A stretch of 64,000 nt of DNA from Aurantiacibacter spongiae (GCF_003815535.1 NZ_RPFZ01000001.1:2728001-2792000); one strand, 5' to 3'; counted from the first letter of the stretch, positions 55,028-63,983 are shown. Notes: generated from the letters alone by a model not told the origin. Translations and numbers: made by a program.

Positions 55028-55573
55028 ATGTGGTTCGACGACTGGAACGATATCGTCCGCGTAGCGGCCTCCACCGGGGCGATCTACGTCACCCTCGTGC
55101 TGATCCTGCGCGTGGTGGGCAAGCGCAGCCTGTCCAAGCTCAACATCTTCGATCTCGTCGTGACCGTGGCGCTCGGCTCCACGCTCGCCTCGATCATGCT
55201 CAACAAGGATATATCCGTGACCGAAGGCGCGGTCGCGTTCATCGCGCTGTGCGGATTGCAATGGCTCGTCGCCTGGGCATCGCTGCGCGTGACCTGGTTC
55301 AAGCGCCTGATCCGTTCGGACCCCCGGATGCTGCTGCACGACGGCAAGTTTCTCGACCGCGCCATGCGCGACGAGCGGATCATGCGGATCGAGGTCATGT
55401 CGGTCATCCGCAAGCAGGGCTACGCCGATCTGGAGGACATCGCCGCGGTCGTGCTGGAGACCGACGGGGATTTCAGCGTCATCCCCAGATCGAACGCGTC
55501 CACGCGCAGCGCGCTCGAAACGATACCGGGCGAGGACTACACGCCTGACAGCGAGGCCCGGCCCGCCCGCTAG
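55028..55573 (+). CDS. DUF421/YetF-like membrane protein, copy 1
   Basis: 181 residues. Three hydrophobic helices in the first 90 residues precede a cytoplasmic DUF421 domain. Conserved family blocks: GKRSLSKLNIFDLVVTVALGS, LQWLVAW, MLLHDGKFL and the end motif VVLETDGDFSVI. YetF-like proteins are widespread and linked to sporulation or stress in Bacillus; the function here is unknown. ATG 55028 (MWFDDWNDI) is chosen by comparison with copy 2. A paralogue follows 33 bases after its stop, so the pair is a tandem duplication. Confidence 0.83.
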   Translation: MWFDDWNDIVRVAASTGAIYVTLVLILRVVGKRSLSKLNIFDLVVTVALGSTLASIMLNKDISVTEGAVAFIALCGLQWLVAWASLRVTWFKRLIRSDPRMLLHDGKFLDRAMRDERIMRIEVMSVIRKQGYADLEDIAAVVLETDGDFSVIPRSNASTRSALETIPGEDYTPDSEARPAR

Positions 55574-55606
55574 GGCACGATTTGCCGGCCGATGCGTATG
55601 GGCAGC

Positions 55607-56143
55607 ATGTGGTTCGACAACTGGTCCGGCATCGGACGTATCGCGGTGGTGACGCTCGTCGTCTATTTCGGGCTGATCGCGATCCTCCAGTTCGCCGGCA
55701 AGCGCAGCATCGCCAAGCTCAACATCTTCGACCTCGTCGTGACGGTCGCTCTCGGCTCCATCCTGGCATCGGTCATGCTGACCAGAAGCCTGTCCATCGC
55801 GGACGGGCTGGCGGCGTTCATCGTTCTTGCATTCCTGCAATGGCTGGTCGCCTGGCTCTCCGTGCGGCTCGGCTGGTTCAAGCAGGTCATCCGCTCCGAC
55901 GCGCGGATGCTGGTGAAGGACGGCGAATTCCTGGAACAGCAGATGAAGGAGGAGCGGGTCACGCATGACGAGATAAGGGCCGCCATTCGCAAGCAGGGTC
56001 ACGGCGAGATGAAGCGGATCGCCGCCGTGGTGCTGGAAACCGACGGCAGCTTCAGCGTGATCGAGGATCCCCCCGCCAGCCAGTACAGCACGCTCGAACC
56101 CATGCTGCGCGGCGATGACATGGCCGAATCCGAAAGGAACTAG
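55607..56143 (+). CDS. DUF421/YetF-like membrane protein, copy 2
   Basis: 178 residues. It shares nearly its whole plan with copy 1: MWFDNWSGI start, GKRSIAKLNIFDLVVTVALGS, LQWLVAW, MLVKDGEFL and VVLETDGSFSVI. The membrane helices are more diverged than the loop motifs. Two residues that differ between the copies in the cytoplasmic part (for example AIRKQGHGEMKR against VIRKQGYADLED) suggest sub-functionalisation or hetero-oligomers. ATGs at 55592 and 55598 are alternative starts. Its end overlaps the convergent aroB end by four bases. Confidence 0.83.
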   Translation: MWFDNWSGIGRIAVVTLVVYFGLIAILQFAGKRSIAKLNIFDLVVTVALGSILASVMLTRSLSIADGLAAFIVLAFLQWLVAWLSVRLGWFKQVIRSDARMLVKDGEFLEQQMKEERVTHDEIRAAIRKQGHGEMKRIAAVVLETDGSFSVIEDPPASQYSTLEPMLRGDDMAESERN

Positions 56144-57243
56144 TGCGCCTGCAACTGTGCCGTCAGAAATGCGGCGACATCGTCGATCGCCACGTTGCGG
56201 TCCAGAAAGGCGTCCCCGATCGCGCGAAGCAGGATGAAGGGTAGCACGCCCGCATCCATCTTCTTGTCATGAAGCATGTGCGCGGCGAGGATGTCGCCCG
56301 AGCAATCGAGACCGAGCGCGGCGATTTCACCGGGCAGGCCGGCAGCGTCCACGGCGGCGGTGACACGCTCAGCATCGTTCGGCGGGAGATGACCGATGCG
56401 CGCGGAATAGCGCGCCGCCAATACCATCCCCAGCGCCACTGCCTCGCCGTGCAGAAGCCGATCCGAAAAACCCGTCTCCGCCTCCAGGGCGTGGCCGAAC
56501 GTATGGCCCAGGTTCAGCAGCGCCCGCCGCCCGCCCGTCTCGCGTTCGTCCTGTGCGACGATGCGCGCCTTCGCGGCCACGCTTCGTTCGACCGCGTATC
56601 GGGCGGCGTCTTCGTCCCGGGACAGGACGCGCGGCCCGTTCGCCTCGCACCAGGCGAAGAAGTCCGCATCGCCCAGAACGCCATATTTCACGACTTCGGC
56701 ATAGCCCGCGCGCATTTCGCGGTCGGGCAGGGTGTCGAGCGTTCCGGTATCCGCCAGCACCAGTGCCGGCTGATGGAATGCACCGACAAGGTTCTTGCCC
56801 GCGCGCGCATTGATCGCGGTCTTGCCCCCGACCGAACTGTCGACCTGTGCCAGCAGGCTCGTGGGTAGCTGGATGAAGCCGCAGCCGCGCTTGAGGATCG
56901 CGGCGGCAAAGCCCGTCAGGTCTCCGATGACGCCGCCGCCCAGGGCGAGGACATGATCGCCACGCTCGACTTCCTCGGCCAGCAGCCAGTCCACCACGCG
57001 TTCCAGCACCCGCCAGCTCTTGCTCGCCTCGCCCGGCTCCAGCACCAGCACCCGCGGTTCGTATCCCGCGCTGCGCAGCGAATCCTCGACCGGCTCGCGC
57101 CAGAAGGCCGCGACGTTCGCATCGGTCACGATGGGCACGCGCGTCTTGCGCAGCAGCGCTCCGCAATGGTCGGCTACGTCGGCCAGCAGGCCGCGCCCGA
57201 CATGCACGGCGTAGGAGCGCCCGGCCAGGTCGACATCGATCAC
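56140..57243 (-). CDS. aroB: 3-dehydroquinate synthase
   Basis: About 367 residues. Second step of the shikimate pathway, NAD- and Zn/Co-dependent. Motifs: EPGEASKSW (about 69), ALGGGVIGDLTGFAAA (about 100), QLPTSLLAQVDSSVGGKTAIN, and the metal-binding NLGHTFGHALE. I chose GTG 57243 since it overlaps the aroK stop as GTGA; GTG 57249 adds two residues. It is the second gene of aroK-aroB. Confidence 0.95.
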   Translation of the reverse strand: MIDVDLAGRSYAVHVGRGLLADVADHCGALLRKTRVPIVTDANVAAFWREPVEDSLRSAGYEPRVLVLEPGEASKSWRVLERVVDWLLAEEVERGDHVLALGGGVIGDLTGFAAAILKRGCGFIQLPTSLLAQVDSSVGGKTAINARAGKNLVGAFHQPALVLADTGTLDTLPDREMRAGYAEVVKYGVLGDADFFAWCEANGPRVLSRDEDAARYAVERSVAAKARIVAQDERETGGRRALLNLGHTFGHALEAETGFSDRLLHGEAVALGMVLAARYSARIGHLPPNDAERVTAAVDAAGLPGEIAALGLDCSGDILAAHMLHDKKMDAGVLPFILLRAIGDAFLDRNVAIDDVAAFLTAQLQAH

Positions 57244-57812
57244 AGCCACAGATCGAGGGCCTCGACAATGCGCTGCACGGTATCGGCGTGCGGTCCGGTG
57301 CCGCTTTCGACGTGAAGCTGCGCCTCGGCATAGGCGGGCTCGCGGTCGGATTTCATCCGGCGGACGATCTCACGGGTGTCGCCATCCTTCAGGAGGGGGC
57401 GACGGTCGTTCCGGCTGACCCGCTCCACCAGCGTGTCGCAATCGCTGTCGAGCCAGATGGCGATGGCGCTTTCCAGGATGAGGGCGCGGGTTTCCTGCGT
57501 CACGAACGCGCCTCCGCCCGTCGCGATCACGCGCGGTCGCCTGCTGTCCATCATGCGCGCGATCACGCGCCGTTCGCCATCGCGGAAATAGTCCTCTCCG
57601 AACCGGTCGAAGATTTCCGGAATCGTCATGTTCGCCGCCTCGACGATCTCGTCATCGGCATCGGCGAAGGGGATTTCCAGCGTTGCGGCCAGCTTGCGCC
57701 CGACGGTCGACTTGCCCACGCCCATCATCCCGACCAGCACCAGCGGTCGGCGCAGGCGCGCCTGTACGCTGCGGATCGTGTCGTCCTTGGGAAGGGGCGC
57801 GCCGATGGTCAT
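57240..57812 (-). CDS. aroK: Shikimate kinase
   Basis: 190 residues. Phosphorylates shikimate with ATP. Walker A is GMMGVGKST (about 28-36), the shikimate-binding region holds DADDEIVEAANMTI, and the ATGGGAFV loop and RNDRRPLL lid (Arg) follow. ATG 57812 is preferred; a GTG at 57821 adds three residues. The gene is divergent from the small membrane protein gene at 57917 and coupled to aroB. Confidence 0.95.
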   Translation of the reverse strand: MTIGAPLPKDDTIRSVQARLRRPLVLVGMMGVGKSTVGRKLAATLEIPFADADDEIVEAANMTIPEIFDRFGEDYFRDGERRVIARMMDSRRPRVIATGGGAFVTQETRALILESAIAIWLDSDCDTLVERVSRNDRRPLLKDGDTREIVRRMKSDREPAYAEAQLHVESGTGPHADTVQRIVEALDLWL

Positions 57813-57916
57813 TGCCCGCACGGCTATATATGCGCTAACCGCGCTGGCAAGGTTGCGGGGGCGTCGATGGTCCCTGCTGGTGGCAAGGATCGAGTGACGA
57901 GGTGTCGAAGCGCCGG

Positions 57917-58060
57917 ATGACGGGTCTGATAATCCTGGGATTGATTGTTTTCGTAATTCTCGCGGTCGCCTGGTACGATGGCGGACGCGAGGAACAGCGG
58001 CTTATCGTGCAGCCGGTGGAGCTTCCCGCCGGCGCGCACCTGCCGGGGCGCGCGTCGTGA
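57917..58060 (+). CDS. Small single-pass membrane protein (47 aa)
   Basis: ATG 57917 opens MTGLIILGLIVFVILAVAWYDGG, one transmembrane helix, then a charged and proline-containing tail of about 25 residues ending GRAS. GTG 57902 in the same frame would give 52 residues. The stop overlaps the GTG start of the 617-aa exported protein (GTGA), the same coupling used by many genes in this window, which supports it being a real gene. I do not recognise the family. A role at the inner membrane with the downstream exported protein is inferred. Confidence 0.65.
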   Translation: MTGLIILGLIVFVILAVAWYDGGREEQRLIVQPVELPAGAHLPGRAS

Positions 58061-59910
58061 GGCGCATCGTGCTCGCCACCGGGGCCGCGGTGCTGGCGCT
58101 ATCCTCCTCGCTCGCCCTGGCGCGGGGGCCGGAAGATCTCCTGCCGCCCAGCTTCCGCGATCCCCCCGCCACGCCGACCCCTTCGCCCACGCCTGCGCAG
58201 ACCGCCGTGCCAAGCCCTTCGCCCACGCCGCGCGCGACTTCCTCTGCCGTGGTGCAGCAGGTGCCGCGGCCGGGTTCCTCGTCGTCCTCCCCTTCCGACG
58301 GCGGCGGGCCGAGCGGGTTCAGCCTGCCGCCCGGCTTTCCCTCGCTCAGCGAGCTTGAACGGATGGAGCCGGACGAGATCGATGCCGCGCTGGGCCTGCG
58401 ACCGAAATTCGACATTCCGCCGGGGGCGCGCCGGGCCGTGGCCGAGGTCGGCGTGGTCGCCGATGGCGAAGGGGGCTTTCCGGCCGGATCGCTCGCCGGC
58501 CAGCCCGCCGCGCTGGTTCGCGCCGCGCTGCGGGCCACCAGTGGCGCGGTCGTGTCGCGCTGGGGCCACATCATGCTGCGCCGCGCCCTCGCGAGCAGGC
58601 TCGACGCGCCGGAAGGGTTCGACCCGGTCGATTTCGCCGCCATGCGTGCCCGCGCGCTCGAGGCCATGGGGGAGGGCGCGGTCGCGCGTGAATTGGTGCA
58701 GGACGTGGACGGGTCGAATTACAACCGCGCCCTGACCGACGCCGCATTCGACGCCTATCTCGCAACCGGCGACATCCTTGGCATGTGCCCCGCCGCCCGG
58801 CTGCACAGCGAGTTTCGCGACGACGGCGACTGGACGCTCTTGCAGGCGTTGTGCTCCGCCTATCTGGGTGACGTACGCAGTGCCGACCGGCGGTTGCAGC
58901 GCGCGCTCGGCCGGGGCGAGGCACCGGAGATCGATGTCCGCCTGGCGCAGCGCTATGCCGGCGCGGCGGGCGAATCCAACCGGGCCGTGAATGTCGAGTG
59001 GGACGGGGTCGACGACCTGACACCGTGGCGCTTCGCGCTCGCGCGGGCTGTGGGGCAGGACATTCCCGAGCCGCTGATCGAGGCCTCGTCCTCGCGCTTT
59101 GCCATCGCCGACGTGCTCATTCCGGCGACGCCGCTGTTGCAGCGGGTGCGCTCGGCGGACCGGGCGGGGGAGCGCGGCGTGCTGTCCTCGGCGGCGATGG
59201 TCGATCTCTATTCCCAGCTCTGGGCGAGCGATGCCTACGAGGACGCGGACAAGGAGCAGGCGGGCCAGCTTCGTCAGGCCTATGTCGCGCCCCAGCCGGC
59301 GGAACGCCTGGCGGCGATGAAGGCGCTGTGGGGCGATAACGGCGATTACGGTCGCCGCGTTCTGACCGCCTATGCCGCCGCGCGCTATCCGGTCGGTGAA
59401 GACATGGACGCCGACGCCGCCGACCTCATCGCCTCGATGCTCGCTGCCGGACTGGACCGCAACGCGATGCGCTGGTCGGGCGCGGTTTCCGACGGCAGCG
59501 AGGCGTGGGCCCTGCTGGCGCTGGCGAACCCCGATGCCAGCGGGACGGTCGACACCGGCGATGTCGACGACTTCATCGACGACGACTCCAGCCCGCAATC
59601 GCGCAAGTCGCAATTCCTGGTCGCCGGCCTTGCCGGGCTGGGCCGTCTCGCCCCCGACGATGCGACCGATTTCGCAGGGCGGCTGGGCGTGGGCCTCTCG
59701 CGCAGCAGCCCCTGGAGCGACAAGATCATGCGCGCCGGTCAGCTTCGCAATCAGGCGCTGGTCGCGCTGCTGGCAGGGGTGGGAATGCAGGGCACGGGCT
59801 GGGAGCGGATGACCGCGCGCCAGCTCTACGCCATCGTGCGCTCGCTGAACGATGCCGGCCTCTCCGCAGAAGCCAGGATGATCGCCGCGGAGGCGGTCGC
59901 GCGCGGGTGA
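58057..59910 (+). CDS. Exported protein of unknown function, Pro-rich N-terminus, helical body
   Basis: 617 residues. GTG start with a signal peptide (VLATGAAVLALSSSLALA, cleavage around residue 22), then a Pro/Thr/Ser-rich linker (about 35-85) and a long alanine-rich, probably all-helical body (about 120-617) with irregular TPR-like helix pairs (ALEAMGEGAVARELV, AARLHSEFRDDGDWTLLQALC). No catalytic motif stands out. It would lie in the periplasm or outer envelope. It is coupled to the preceding small membrane protein, and xerD starts ten bases after its stop. Function unknown. Confidence 0.75.
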   Translation: MRRIVLATGAAVLALSSSLALARGPEDLLPPSFRDPPATPTPSPTPAQTAVPSPSPTPRATSSAVVQQVPRPGSSSSSPSDGGGPSGFSLPPGFPSLSELERMEPDEIDAALGLRPKFDIPPGARRAVAEVGVVADGEGGFPAGSLAGQPAALVRAALRATSGAVVSRWGHIMLRRALASRLDAPEGFDPVDFAAMRARALEAMGEGAVARELVQDVDGSNYNRALTDAAFDAYLATGDILGMCPAARLHSEFRDDGDWTLLQALCSAYLGDVRSADRRLQRALGRGEAPEIDVRLAQRYAGAAGESNRAVNVEWDGVDDLTPWRFALARAVGQDIPEPLIEASSSRFAIADVLIPATPLLQRVRSADRAGERGVLSSAAMVDLYSQLWASDAYEDADKEQAGQLRQAYVAPQPAERLAAMKALWGDNGDYGRRVLTAYAAARYPVGEDMDADAADLIASMLAAGLDRNAMRWSGAVSDGSEAWALLALANPDASGTVDTGDVDDFIDDDSSPQSRKSQFLVAGLAGLGRLAPDDATDFAGRLGVGLSRSSPWSDKIMRAGQLRNQALVALLAGVGMQGTGWERMTARQLYAIVRSLNDAGLSAEARMIAAEAVARG

Positions 59911-59920
59911 GGGGGCCAGC

Positions 59921-60799
59921 ATGAGCGTGGCGGTGGACGAATTCCTCGCGATGCTCGCCACCGAGCGCGGCGCCGCCGCCAATACCCTTGCCGCCTATCG
60001 CCGCGATCTGGAAGGGTGCGAGGCTATCGTCGGCGACCTGGTCGCGGCCGATCGTGACGATCTCGCCGGGCTGGGCGGGGCGTGGGGCGATCTCGCCGCG
60101 TCCACCGTCGCGCGCCGCGTCTCCGCTCTGCGCCAGTTCTACGGCTTCTGTCTTGACGAGGACTGGCGCCGCGACGATCCTTCCGCTGCCCTGCCGCGCC
60201 CGCGCGCGCGCCGGCCGCTACCCAAGGTGCTCGGCCATTCCGAGATCGAGGCGCTGTTCGCCCGCGCCGAGGAAGAGGCGCACGGCGACCGTCCGCCCGC
60301 GCTGCGAATGCTGGCGCTGCTCGAACTGCTCTACGGCTCGGGCCTGCGCGCGACGGAACTGGTATCGCTGCCGGTGGCCGCGGTGCCGCGCGATGTGCCC
60401 TTCCTGACGATCACCGGCAAGGGCGGCCAGCAACGCATGGTGCCGGTATCGCGGAGGGCGCAGATGGCTCTCTCGCGCTGGCTGGCGGTGCGTCCCGGCG
60501 GCTCGCGCTACCTGTTTCCCTCGCGCAGGACGCACCTGACGCGGGTTCGTCTGCATCAGCTTGTCAAGGCGCTGGCGGGCCGGGCGGGCATCGATCCGGC
60601 GCGCCTTTCCCCCCATGTCCTACGCCATGCCTTTGCCACCCATCTGCTGGAGGGCGGGGCGGATCTGCGCGTCTTGCAGACGCTGCTCGGCCATGCCGAT
60701 ATCGCCACCACGCAGATCTATACGCACGTCGATTCGGCGCGGTTGGTAGCGCTGGTCAACGAGCGGCATCCTCTTGCGGGGCGCACGCGGGCGGGCTAG
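59921..60799 (+). CDS. xerD: Tyrosine recombinase XerD-like
   Basis: 292 residues. It resolves chromosome dimers at dif together with XerC. The N-terminal SAM-like core-binding domain (about 3-85) is followed by the catalytic domain with Arg143 in GSGLRATEL, Lys in GKGGQQR, His/Arg in HVLRHAFATHLLEGG, His in LLGHADI, and the nucleophile Tyr267 in TQIYTHV. Length matches XerC/D rather than phage integrases. I favour XerD because accA follows and no attachment site or mobile genes are present; XerC cannot be excluded. Confidence 0.85.
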   Translation: MSVAVDEFLAMLATERGAAANTLAAYRRDLEGCEAIVGDLVAADRDDLAGLGGAWGDLAASTVARRVSALRQFYGFCLDEDWRRDDPSAALPRPRARRPLPKVLGHSEIEALFARAEEEAHGDRPPALRMLALLELLYGSGLRATELVSLPVAAVPRDVPFLTITGKGGQQRMVPVSRRAQMALSRWLAVRPGGSRYLFPSRRTHLTRVRLHQLVKALAGRAGIDPARLSPHVLRHAFATHLLEGGADLRVLQTLLGHADIATTQIYTHVDSARLVALVNERHPLAGRTRAG

Positions 60800-60810
60800 C
60801 GAGCCTGCCC

Positions 60811-61770
60811 ATGACATCCTATCTCGAATTCGAGAAGCCGGTAGCCCAGCTGGAAAACAAGATCGCCGAACTGCGCAGCGCCGCGGGCGAGGACGACGAC
60901 ATCGACATCTCCAACGAGTTGCGGCGGCTGGAGGCCAAGAGCGCCGACCTGCTCGTGTCGACCTATGCCAGCCTGTCGCCGTGGCAGAAGACGCAGGTCG
61001 CGCGCCATCCGCAGCGCCCGCATTTCCGCGACTATGTCGAGCACGGGTTCGAGAACTTCATTCCGCTCGGCGGCGACCGCCTGTACGGCGACGATCTCGC
61101 CATCATGGGCGGGCTCGCCACGCTGAACGATCGCAAGGTGATGCTGATCGGGCACGAGAAGGGCCACGATACCGAAAGTCGCATCGCGCACAATTTCGGC
61201 ATGGGCAAGCCCGAGGGCTATCGCAAGGCGATCCGCCTGATGGAACTGGCCGATCGCTTCGGTCTGCCCGTCGTCACGCTGGTCGACACCTCGGGCGCCT
61301 TCCCCGGCATAGAGGCGGAAGAGCGTGGCCAGGCCGAGGCGATCGCCCGCTCGACCGAGGCGTGCCTTGCGCTCGGCATGCCGATGGTCGCCGCGATCGT
61401 GGGCGAGGGCGGATCGGGGGGCGCGGTCGCGCTGGCCAGCGCCGAACGGGTGTTGATGTTCGAACACGCGGTATATTCGGTGATCTCGCCCGAGGGCTGT
61501 GCCTCGATCCTGTGGCGCACGGCGGAAAAGGCACCCCAGGCGGCCGAGGCGATGAAGATGACCGCGCAGGATCTCGAAGCGATCAACGTCATCGACCGCA
61601 TCGTGCCCGAACCCACCGGCGGCGCGCACCGCGATCCGGCGACGGCGATCGGGTCGCTCGCAAGCGCCATTTCGGAAGAGCTGGACGGTCTTGCCGACCG
61701 CACGCCCGAACAGCTGCGCCGGCTTCGCGAGGATCGCTTCCTCGCCATCGGTCGCAACCTGAACAGGTAG
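60811..61770 (+). CDS. accA: Acetyl-CoA carboxylase carboxyltransferase subunit alpha
   Basis: 319 residues. With AccD it transfers CO2 to acetyl-CoA, making malonyl-CoA for fatty acid synthesis. Family blocks: MTSYLEFEKPVAQLENKIAEL coiled start, HPQRPHFRDYVEH, GMGKPEGYRKAIRLM, VDTSGAFPGIEAEERGQ (about 163), and GEGGSGGAVALASAERV. The ATG is 11 bases after the xerD stop, so it is probably in the same transcript. Confidence 0.96.
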   Translation: MTSYLEFEKPVAQLENKIAELRSAAGEDDDIDISNELRRLEAKSADLLVSTYASLSPWQKTQVARHPQRPHFRDYVEHGFENFIPLGGDRLYGDDLAIMGGLATLNDRKVMLIGHEKGHDTESRIAHNFGMGKPEGYRKAIRLMELADRFGLPVVTLVDTSGAFPGIEAEERGQAEAIARSTEACLALGMPMVAAIVGEGGSGGAVALASAERVLMFEHAVYSVISPEGCASILWRTAEKAPQAAEAMKMTAQDLEAINVIDRIVPEPTGGAHRDPATAIGSLASAISEELDGLADRTPEQLRRLREDRFLAIGRNLNR

Positions 61771-61894
61771 CGAGCGCCGCCCGCCCCGGCCCGCACCGGG
61801 TTTGGGCTATGGGAACATTGCCAGCAATCGACGGTTTTCTCGACCAACCTGCGGGCGGGCCAACCGCCCGGCTTCGCACATGAGGAACCCGTCG

Positions 61895-63388
61895 ATGTCG
61901 CATTCCCCCTCCGCCACGATCACCGCCCGGATACGCACCCTTGCGCTTGCCGGCGTCGCTTCCCTGTCGCTCGCCGCGTGCGCCAGCGTACCGGGCGCGA
62001 ATATCCCGCCCGGATCGCCGATCACCCAGGCCGAAGCGCAGCAGGGGGCCGAATACCACCAGCAGTTCGTGCAGGAATTCGGCGGCGAGATGACCGGGCC
62101 GCACGCGCAATACGTGCAGCAGATCGGCCAGAACATCGCCGTCCAGTCGGGATTGGCGCAGAACCGCAACGCGTTCGACGTGACGCTGCTGAATTCGAGC
62201 GTGAACAACGCCTTCGCCGTCCCGGGTGGCTATGTCTACGCCACGCGGCAGCTGGTGAACCTGATGAACAACGAGGCGGAGCTCGCCGCCGTTCTCGGCC
62301 ACGAGGTCGGCCATGTCGCGGCGCGCCATTCGGCCCGGCGGCAGGCGGCGGCGCAGCGCAACCAGCTGGGCGGGGCGGCCATTGCCATCCTCTCCAATAT
62401 CCTGCTGGGCGATTCGACCGCCGGCAACCTGCTGTCGCGGGGCGCGCTGCAAGGTGCGCAGGCGCTCACGCTCAGCTATTCGCGCGATCAGGAACTGGAA
62501 GCGGACGGGCTCGGCGTGCAGTACCTCAAGAGCGCCGGCTACGACCCCCATGCGATGGCGACGTTGCTGCAAAGTCTCGCCGCGCAGAACCAGCTCGACG
62601 CGCAGTTGCAGGGACGCGACGACGCGACGATTCCCGAATGGGCTTCGACCCACCCCGATCCGGCAAGCCGTATCCAGAACGCGCTTCAGCTGGCCGGCAG
62701 CACGACCGGCGTGGTCAACCGCGAGACGTTCATGAGCCGCATCGACGGCATGATCTACGGTGACGATCCGGAGCAGGGCGTAATCGAGGGGCGGCAATTC
62801 ATCCATCCCGAACTCGGCTTTACCTTCACCGCCCCGCAAGGCTATTACATGGTCAACAGCACGCGCGCCGTATCGGTCAATGGCGATGGCGGCCGGGCGC
62901 AGCTGACGACGGCACCCTACCAGAACAACCTCGATACCTATGTGCGCCAGGTCTTCGCCTCGCTCAGCGATCAGCAGCAGATCCAGCCGCAGGGCGTGCA
63001 GCGTACCACGGTGAACGGCCTGCCCGCCGCATACGGCACGGCGCGCGTCAACAACGGTCAGCAGCAAGTGGACGTGACGGTGTTCGCCTACGAATTCTCG
63101 CCCAGCCAGGCCTACCATTTCATCTCGATCACGCCGGCGGGCCAATCGGGCACGTTCAATTCGCTGTACAATTCGATGCGGCGCATCTCGGCAACGGAAG
63201 CGCAGAACGTGGTTCCGCGGCGCGTGGACGTGGTGACGGCGGGCGGGGGCGATTCGATCGCGTCGCTGGCGCGCCGGATGGCCTATCCCGACGCACAGGT
63301 AGAGCGCTTTCGCGTACTGAACGGACTGTTCGGCAACGCCGAGGTCGTTCCGGGTCAGCAATACAAGATCGTCGTCCGCTCGAACTAG
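61895..63388 (+). CDS. M48 family metalloprotease, lipoprotein
   Basis: 497 residues. A lipoprotein signal (LALAGVASLSLAAC, Cys near 29) is followed by a BepA/Oma1-type M48 domain: zinc motif H136-E-V-G-H140 and the downstream third-ligand region SYSRDQELEADGLG near 199. After about 300 there is a beta-rich region (FTFTAPQGYYMV) and a C-terminal LysM-like segment (GGGDSIASLARRM ... VVPGQQYKIV). BepA-type enzymes assist or degrade outer-membrane proteins. ATG 61895 is preceded by AGGA with eight-base spacing; ATG 61880 is an alternative. Confidence 0.88.
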   Translation: MSHSPSATITARIRTLALAGVASLSLAACASVPGANIPPGSPITQAEAQQGAEYHQQFVQEFGGEMTGPHAQYVQQIGQNIAVQSGLAQNRNAFDVTLLNSSVNNAFAVPGGYVYATRQLVNLMNNEAELAAVLGHEVGHVAARHSARRQAAAQRNQLGGAAIAILSNILLGDSTAGNLLSRGALQGAQALTLSYSRDQELEADGLGVQYLKSAGYDPHAMATLLQSLAAQNQLDAQLQGRDDATIPEWASTHPDPASRIQNALQLAGSTTGVVNRETFMSRIDGMIYGDDPEQGVIEGRQFIHPELGFTFTAPQGYYMVNSTRAVSVNGDGGRAQLTTAPYQNNLDTYVRQVFASLSDQQQIQPQGVQRTTVNGLPAAYGTARVNNGQQQVDVTVFAYEFSPSQAYHFISITPAGQSGTFNSLYNSMRRISATEAQNVVPRRVDVVTAGGGDSIASLARRMAYPDAQVERFRVLNGLFGNAEVVPGQQYKIVVRSN

Positions 63389-63466
63389 GAAGGGTCGCAG
63401 ACAGGCAGGGGCGGCGGACCGATCGCGGCCGCCGCCTTTATCCGGCTTCGATCGCGAGCAAAAGAA

Positions 63467-63494
63467 AGGGGCGGCAGGTTTCCCCGCCGCCCCT
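63467..63494 (-). terminator. Terminator downstream of the Flp pilin gene
   Basis: A perfect 9-bp stem (AGGGGCGGC 63467-63475, GCCGCCCCT 63486-63494) with a 10-base loop. Read on the reverse strand it is followed by TTTCTTTTG, so it terminates the pilin transcript. Confidence 0.85.
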
Positions 63495-63518
63495 CGCTGT
63501 GGCCGAGGCCGTCAGCTC

Positions 63519-63704
63519 TTATCCGGCATTTGCGGTATTGGCATCCTTCAGTTCGGTGCCGACGTTGTTGAAGGTCGTGCTCAGCTCGTTGCCGAGGCTC
63601 TGCATCGCTGTGATGGCGGCGACGGCGATCAGGGCGGCGATCAGGCCGTATTCGATGGCGGTGGCGCCCTGCTCGTCGCGGATCATGTTCTTGAAGAAGG
63701 TCAT
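63519..63704 (-). CDS. Flp family type IVb pilin, copy 1
   Basis: 61 residues. The class III signal MTFFKNMIRDEQG ends in the prepilin-peptidase site G|A, followed by the Flp motif ATAIEYGLIAALIAVAAIT that forms the pilus core helix. Assembled by Tad machinery for surface adhesion. A leader CAGGAGACTACGA precedes the ATG, nearly the same as for copy 2. The terminator lies 25 bases after the stop. No Tad genes are in the window; they may lie beyond the right edge. Confidence 0.92.
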   Translation of the reverse strand: MTFFKNMIRDEQGATAIEYGLIAALIAVAAITAMQSLGNELSTTFNNVGTELKDANTANAG

Positions 63705-63800
63705 TCGTAGTCTCCTGGTTTTGGTCTTCGGTACCCGGCTCGATCGGTAATACGCCGACCGTGCAGTTTTGCGTTTTAGGCGGCAGGTGTTGAAAAAGGT

Positions 63801-63983
63801 TTAAGGCGTTGCCGCCTGAACCTTGGTCTGCACGCCTCCCCACATCGCGTTCGTCTCGGTCGCCAGCGCCTGCATGGCGGTGATCATGGCGATGACGATA
63901 AGGGCGGCGATCAGTCCGTACTCGACGGCAGTCGCGCCCCGTGTGTCGCGGATCAGGGCCAGCATCAGTCGGATGGTATTCAT
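63801..63983 (-). CDS. Flp family type IVb pilin, copy 2
   Basis: 60 residues. MNTIRLMLALIRDTRG is the signal, cut at G|A before ATAVEYGLIAALIVIAMIT. Its C-terminus (MWGGVQTKVQAATP) differs from copy 1, so the two are diverged paralogues and could be a major and a minor pilin. CAGGAGACCTGCGA precedes the ATG. It is upstream of copy 1 on the same strand, 96 bases apart. Confidence 0.92.
   Translation of the reverse strand: MNTIRLMLALIRDTRGATAVEYGLIAALIVIAMITAMQALATETNAMWGGVQTKVQAATP

Noticed and set aside
59921-60799. Tyrosine recombinase as marker of a genomic island
   Set aside because: The protein has XerC/D length, sits in an apparent operon with accA, and no att repeats or mobile cargo are nearby.
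61812-61836. GGAAC with CGGTT about 15 bases later upstream of the M48 protease
   Set aside because: Spacing and -10 do not match EcfG (N16-18, CGTT); could be another ECF sigma site, but support is too weak.
61589-63361. 590-codon reverse-strand frame over the M48 protease
   Set aside because: Antisense to a gene with an intact HEVGH motif and lipoprotein signal.
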